NCBI GenBank assembly: GCA_023261915.1
Contig: JALRFT010000172.1
Location: forward strand, 1-10,449
Direction: 5' to 3'
Length of the DNA: 10,449 nt
DNA from: Acidimicrobiales bacterium
Lineage (GTDB): Bacteria; Actinomycetota; Acidimicrobiia; Acidimicrobiales; Acidimicrobilacustridaceae
Of this stretch, positions 7,093-10,449 are shown in pieces. The notes under the pieces are model-generated. The model saw nothing but the letters and a program-made list of their open reading frames with translations. It made no database searches and was not told where the DNA came from. Both the position numbers and the translations under genes were made by a program. Position 1 is the first letter of the stretch. Each line of letters begins with the position of its first letter.

Positions 7093-8690
7093 GTGCCCCC
7101 CGGTGGTTGATTGCCGTCGTGGTGCTCGCTGCCGTCGTGGGCATCGTCGTCGTTGACCGGACGACCGGTGGTGCTCCCGAGGCGCCCGACCCCATCGACC
7201 GCCTCATGTCCACGGTGGCTGTCGAGGCTGCGCCCAACTCCACCGCCTACTGCGCCGCAGGTTCGGCCCGGGGCCCCGACGGACCCGCCGAACAGATCGT
7301 CGTAGCGGCCAACACGTCAGAGGAAGCCCGCGAGGTCACTTTCACGATCTATCCCGATCAGGGTGAGCCCCAACAGCAACAGCGGACCATCGGCCCGAAG
7401 TCGCGTGAGTCGCTGCGAGTGGCTGACGTGCTGGCGGCACGTTGGGCCGGAGTCCTCGTTGAGGCTGACGGGGGTGGCGTGGCAGTCGACCACGTGGTCG
7501 ATGGCCCGACCGGGTCGAGCGCCGGTCCATGTGCCACCTCGGCCTCGGCCACGTGGTACTTCCCCGCGAGTTCGACCCTGCTCGGTGTCCGCAACCGGGT
7601 CGCACTGTTCAACCCCTTCGCTCAAGCCGCCGTGGTCGACATCGAGGCGGAGACCGCCGAGGGTCGTCGTCGACCCAACGAGTTGCAGGGTCTCCTCGTG
7701 AACCCCCGCAGTGTGAGAGTGGTGGATCTCGACACGGCGGTCACGGTGCGGGACCAGGTGGCCGTCGCCGTGACCGCCCGGTCGGGCCTTGTCGTGGCCG
7801 AGCAGCTGGAGATCGTCACTGCTGAGGCGGAAGTGCTCCCCACGTCGTTGTCGGTGAGCCTCGGAGCTCCGGGTCCAGCGACCTCGTGGTACTTCCCCCT
7901 CGGGGCACCCGTGCTCGATCGGGTCGAGCAACAGTATGTCGTGTTCAACCCGACCGACGAGGTCGCCGATGTGGATGTGCAGATCCTCATTGACGAGCCG
8001 GCCGTCAACGGGTTCGTGGAGCCATTCGAGATCACCATCCGTCCCGGGCAGTACACCGTCGTCAACCTCGGTGATGAGGCGCGGGTTCCCGACGGTATTG
8101 CTCTCGGGGCGTACGTCGAGTCCATCAACGACGTCCCCGTCGTTGCCGCACGGGTCATTCGCTCGGGATCCACGACCGCGGCGGCCTCAGCCGCGGGGGT
8201 GGGCGGTCCTGGAAGTTCCATCACGGTCGGTGCACCGTTGCTCGCCACCCGCTGGGTGGTTCCCTTCGCCGGTGTCCGGGGAGGCAACGGGGTACGGGTG
8301 GCACTGAGCAACCTCGGTCTGCGAGAGAGCGAGGTCACCATCACCGCCTACGCGGGAGGCAACCCGGTTCCTCTCGCCAACGCCGGGGCCGTGACGGTCC
8401 CGGCGGGTAACCGACTCGAGGTTGAGTTGCTCGACGGGCAGGAGTCGGGTGGCGTCGTCCTGGTCGTGACCTCGACCCAGCCCATTGCCGTGGAGCGCGG
8501 CGTCGACCTCACGGGTGACGGATTCATGCAAGCTCCGGCGGTGGCAGTGGCGACCTTCACTTCCCGTCCGCCGCCGGCACTGCCTGACACCTCGACGAGT
8601 CCGACGGTCGTACTCGACGGACGCTCATCGATCCCGCCGACGACGGTGGTGCCGACGAGTTCGTCGAGCATCCCGGAGACCCAAGGCTGA
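7089..8690 (+). CDS. Membrane-anchored extracytoplasmic repeat protein, DUF5719-like
   Basis: The 533-residue protein has an N-terminal helix (residues 6-22, WLIAVVVLAAVVGIVVV) with Arg5 before it and no cleavage box, so it is a signal anchor with the bulk outside. Four related beta-rich units follow, at about 67-125, 156-245, 267-357 and 388-470. The last three open with WYFP or WVVP and carry LFNP, VFNP or LSNL, then a segment like xPxSVRVVDL. The C-terminal 35 residues are Ser/Thr/Pro-rich. There are only two cysteines, C55 and C148. From memory this matches the actinobacterial DUF5719 family, often beside a long GT2 gene; I could not run a domain search. ATG overlaps the preceding stop and GAGG lies 7 bases upstream. 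No catalytic motif is visible, so a structural, binding or accessory role in the envelope is more likely than an enzyme. Real gene: very sure; family: moderate; function unknown. Confidence 0.8.
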   Translation: MSAPRWLIAVVVLAAVVGIVVVDRTTGGAPEAPDPIDRLMSTVAVEAAPNSTAYCAAGSARGPDGPAEQIVVAANTSEEAREVTFTIYPDQGEPQQQQRTIGPKSRESLRVADVLAARWAGVLVEADGGGVAVDHVVDGPTGSSAGPCATSASATWYFPASSTLLGVRNRVALFNPFAQAAVVDIEAETAEGRRRPNELQGLLVNPRSVRVVDLDTAVTVRDQVAVAVTARSGLVVAEQLEIVTAEAEVLPTSLSVSLGAPGPATSWYFPLGAPVLDRVEQQYVVFNPTDEVADVDVQILIDEPAVNGFVEPFEITIRPGQYTVVNLGDEARVPDGIALGAYVESINDVPVVAARVIRSGSTTAAASAAGVGGPGSSITVGAPLLATRWVVPFAGVRGGNGVRVALSNLGLRESEVTITAYAGGNPVPLANAGAVTVPAGNRLEVELLDGQESGGVVLVVTSTQPIAVERGVDLTGDGFMQAPAVAVATFTSRPPPALPDTSTSPTVVLDGRSSIPPTTVVPTSSSSIPETQG

Positions 8691-8693
8691 GGC

Positions 8694-9152
8694 GTGGACA
8701 GGATCCTGATCGCCCTCGTCGTGGTGGCAGTAGTGGGGGTGGTGGCGGTGGTCATGCAGCGACGCCGGCCCGACCCGCCGACCCAACGAAACTTCCACGT
8801 GCCGGTCCAGGTGGATCGCGCCGATTTCCCCCAACCGCTCACTCCATGGCTCGTGGCAGTATTCACCTCGTCGACGTGTGGAACCTGCGCCACGGTCGTC
8901 GCCAAGGCTCAGGCCCTAGAGAGCGATGCAGTGGCCGTTGTCGATGTCGAGGTCACTGCCGACGCCGATCTTCACAATCGCTACGCCATTGATGCTGTGC
9001 CGACCTTGATCATCGTGGACGGAGATGGCGTGGTGCGCCGGTCCTTCCTCGGCCCGGTTACGGCAACAGATCTGTGGGCGACGGTGGCTGAGCTCCGCGA
9101 GCCAGGAACACTTCCTCCTGGCGGATGCCAGTCAGATCACGCCGACCTCTGA
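8694..9152 (+). CDS. Membrane-anchored thioredoxin-fold protein with CGTC motif
   Basis: The 152-residue protein begins with one hydrophobic helix (residues 4-21), then QRRRP, then a thioredoxin-like domain. The strand LVAVFTSSTCGTC leads into the CxxC active site C62-G-T-C65; VVDVEV is the central strand, AVPTLIIVDGDG carries the cis-proline P103, and RRSFLGPV is the last strand. It is expected to reduce or exchange disulfides. The CGTC spacer differs from thioredoxin CGPC. Three arginines after the helix suggest, by the positive-inside rule, that the domain faces the cytoplasm, unlike typical exported TlpA/ResA proteins; this is uncertain. The GTG start is three bases after the upstream stop with AAGG seven bases before it. 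It is the last gene of the operon. A target among envelope proteins, such as the two-cysteine protein encoded just before it, is inference only. A third cysteine (C145) sits near the C-terminus. Confidence 0.87.
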   Translation: MDRILIALVVVAVVGVVAVVMQRRRPDPPTQRNFHVPVQVDRADFPQPLTPWLVAVFTSSTCGTCATVVAKAQALESDAVAVVDVEVTADADLHNRYAIDAVPTLIIVDGDGVVRRSFLGPVTATDLWATVAELREPGTLPPGGCQSDHADL

Positions 9153-9154
9153 GT

Positions 9155-9179
9155 CCACTTCTCCCGGCGGGGGAACTGG
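9155..9179. terminator. Imperfect hairpin in the convergent gap, possible bidirectional terminator
   Basis: The arms CCACTTCTCCC and GGGGGAACTGG flank a GGC loop. Ten of eleven positions pair (one T-G wobble), with a single C-C mismatch. It fills most of the 32-base gap between the stop codons of the thioredoxin-like gene and ftsH, where both converging transcripts must end. No T-run follows on either strand, so it is not a classical intrinsic terminator, which is usual for high-GC actinobacteria. Confidence 0.4.
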
Positions 9180-9184
9180 TTCGG

Positions 9185-10449
9185 TCAGTGGGTGGCTTCG
9201 ACGGGGGAGTCGGTGGCTACCGGCGGCTCGCCGTTCGTCGACGGCGCCGTGACCGACCCTGCACCCCCGACGCCAACGAGGCGCTCAACTTCGGCGCCGT
9301 CGATGGTCTCGTGTTCGAGCAGTGCCCGGGCCACGAGATCGAGGGCATTGCGGTGCTCGGTCAGTAGGACCCGACAGCGATCCTCCTGCTCACGCAGGAT
9401 TCGCTCCACCTCTTCGTCGATGACCCGGGCGGTGTCGTCGGAGTAATCCCGGGTGTGCATGAGATCCTCACCCAAGAACACCTGTCCTTGGCTTCCCCAT
9501 GCCATCGGCCCAACTCGTTCGCTCATTCCCCACTCACGCACCATCTTGCGAGCCAACTCGGTGGCACCGACGAGGTCGTTGTTCGCCCCGGTTGAGACCA
9601 CTTCGAACACGAGGTCCTCGGCGATCCGTCCACCCATGCGGACCACGAGGGAGTCCTCGATGTAGTCCTGACGGTAGATGTGGCGGTCCTCAATGGGGAG
9701 TTGCTGGGTGACACCGAGGGCCATGCCCGAGGGGATGATGGTCACCTTGTGGACCGGGTCGGCGGTGGGGAGCACGGCCGCACAGATGGCGTGCCCGGCC
9801 TCGTGGTAGGCGATGGCCTCCTTCTCGGCATCGGAGAGCGCAAGTGATTCACGCTTTTGTCCCATGAGGACACGGTCGCGTGCCAGATCGAAGTGGTGCA
9901 TGGTGATCTGGTTGGCGCCGTCACGGACGGCGTAGAGTGCGGCTTCGTTGACGAGGTTGGCGAGGTCGGCACCGCTCATGCCGGGTGTTCCACGGGCAAT
10001 CACGTCGAGGTCCACATCGGGGGAGACCCGCTTGTGCTGGATGTGCACCTCAAGAATCTTGCGACGGTCCTCGAGTTCGGGCAGCGGCACCACGACCTGA
10101 CGGTCGAAGCGCCCAGGTCGAAGCAACGCCGGGTCAAGGATGTCGGGCCGGTTGGTGGCCGCCATCATGACGATGCCGGTTGTGACCTCGAACCCGTCCA
10201 TCTCGGCGAGCATCTGGTTGAGCGTCTGCTCCCGCTCGTCGTGTCCACCGCCGAGCCCGGCGCCTCGCTTGCGTCCGATCGAGTCGATCTCGTCGATGAA
10301 GATGATGGCGCGCCCCATCTTGCGGGCCTGCTGGAAGAGGTCGCGTACACGGCTCGCGCCCACGCCCACGAACATCTCCATGAAATCGGATCCGGTGACC
10401 GACAAGAAACCCACACCGGCCTCTCCGGCGACAGCGCGAGCGAACAACG
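9185..10449 (-). CDS. ftsH: ATP-dependent zinc metalloprotease FtsH, C-terminal part (5' end off the right edge)
   Basis: FtsH is the membrane-bound hexameric AAA+ protease that unfolds and degrades damaged membrane proteins and some regulators. The visible 421 residues begin just after the Walker A site, which lies outside the window. They contain the pore loop FVGVGA, Walker B IIFIDEID (10283-10306), the second region of homology ATNRPDILDPALLRPGRFDR with its arginine finger, and the zinc site HEAGH (9791-9805). A third zinc ligand is probably the Asp in TGANNDLVGATE. A coiled C-terminal helical region follows, then a Ser/Pro/Thr-rich tail ending in EATH. All expected catalytic residues in the visible part are intact. 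Near the right edge the frame reads TTG TTC GCT, an internal leucine, not a start. It is convergent with the thioredoxin gene and has no evident functional tie to the glycan genes. Confidence 0.98.
   Translation of the reverse strand, partial: LFARAVAGEAGVGFLSVTGSDFMEMFVGVGASRVRDLFQQARKMGRAIIFIDEIDSIGRKRGAGLGGGHDEREQTLNQMLAEMDGFEVTTGIVMMAATNRPDILDPALLRPGRFDRQVVVPLPELEDRRKILEVHIQHKRVSPDVDLDVIARGTPGMSGADLANLVNEAALYAVRDGANQITMHHFDLARDRVLMGQKRESLALSDAEKEAIAYHEAGHAICAAVLPTADPVHKVTIIPSGMALGVTQQLPIEDRHIYRQDYIEDSLVVRMGGRIAEDLVFEVVSTGANNDLVGATELARKMVREWGMSERVGPMAWGSQGQVFLGEDLMHTRDYSDDTARVIDEEVERILREQEDRCRVLLTEHRNALDLVARALLEHETIDGAEVERLVGVGGAGSVTAPSTNGEPPVATDSPVEATH

Noticed and set aside
5983..8344. 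Several minus-strand open frames of 200-240 codons opposite the GT2 fusion and the DUF5719-like gene.
   Set aside because: Shadows of GC-rich third positions; they lack plausible starts with ribosome sites and contain no domains, whereas the plus-strand frames form a clean overlapping operon.
10445..10447. Possible alternative start of ftsH near the right edge.
   Set aside because: The codon is TTG for an internal leucine immediately after the Walker A region expected off the edge; it is not a translation start, and the absent Walker A is a window-edge effect.
1..10449. Mobile elements, CRISPR arrays, tRNA or rRNA genes, and foreign-looking composition.
   Set aside because: I saw no transposase or integrase motifs, no evenly spaced direct repeats, no tRNA-like cloverleaf and no obvious shift in base composition between genes.

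Overview
The window looks like chromosome from a high-GC actinobacterium. A member of the Acidimicrobiia or a related lineage is my best guess, but this is inference from GC-rich codon use, GTG starts, actinobacterial-style proteins and apparently leaderless starts; no rRNA or other marker gene is present to settle it. The sequence is almost fully coding, with no sign of mobile DNA, CRISPR arrays, tRNA or rRNA genes.

Layout. (1) Positions 1-3813, minus strand: a tightly packed operon read right to left. It holds a 60-residue small protein, two tandem paralogous GT4 glycosyltransferases, a GDP-4-keto-6-deoxy-D-mannose reductase (rmd type), and the start of GDP-mannose 4,6-dehydratase (gmd), which runs off the left edge. 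Junctions are 4-base overlaps (GTGA, ATGA) or 10-base gaps. (2) Positions 3814-3888: a 75-base divergent promoter region with a TANNNT -10-like hexamer facing each way; both transcripts may be leaderless or nearly so. (3) Positions 3889-9152, plus strand: a three-gene operon. It encodes a 1067-residue fusion of a GT2 glycosyltransferase to a polytopic membrane module with a large predicted extracytoplasmic domain, a 533-residue membrane-anchored repeat protein resembling the DUF5719 family, and a membrane-anchored thioredoxin-fold protein with a CGTC active site. (4) Positions 9153-9184: a short convergent gap containing an imperfect hairpin. (5) Positions 9185-10449, minus strand: the C-terminal two thirds of the membrane AAA+ zinc protease FtsH, whose start lies off the right edge.

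How the genes may work together. gmd plus rmd convert GDP-D-mannose to GDP-D-rhamnose, and the two GT4 enzymes in the same operon are obvious candidates to use that or GDP-mannose. The divergent operon adds a lipid- or polymer-linked glycosyltransferase with an external domain, an external beta-rich repeat protein with only two cysteines, and a thioredoxin-like protein. The most interesting hypothesis is one envelope-glycan module made of a sugar-nucleotide/GT4 arm and a divergent GT2-membrane/DUF5719-like/thioredoxin arm. ftsH appears to be an unrelated housekeeping neighbour.
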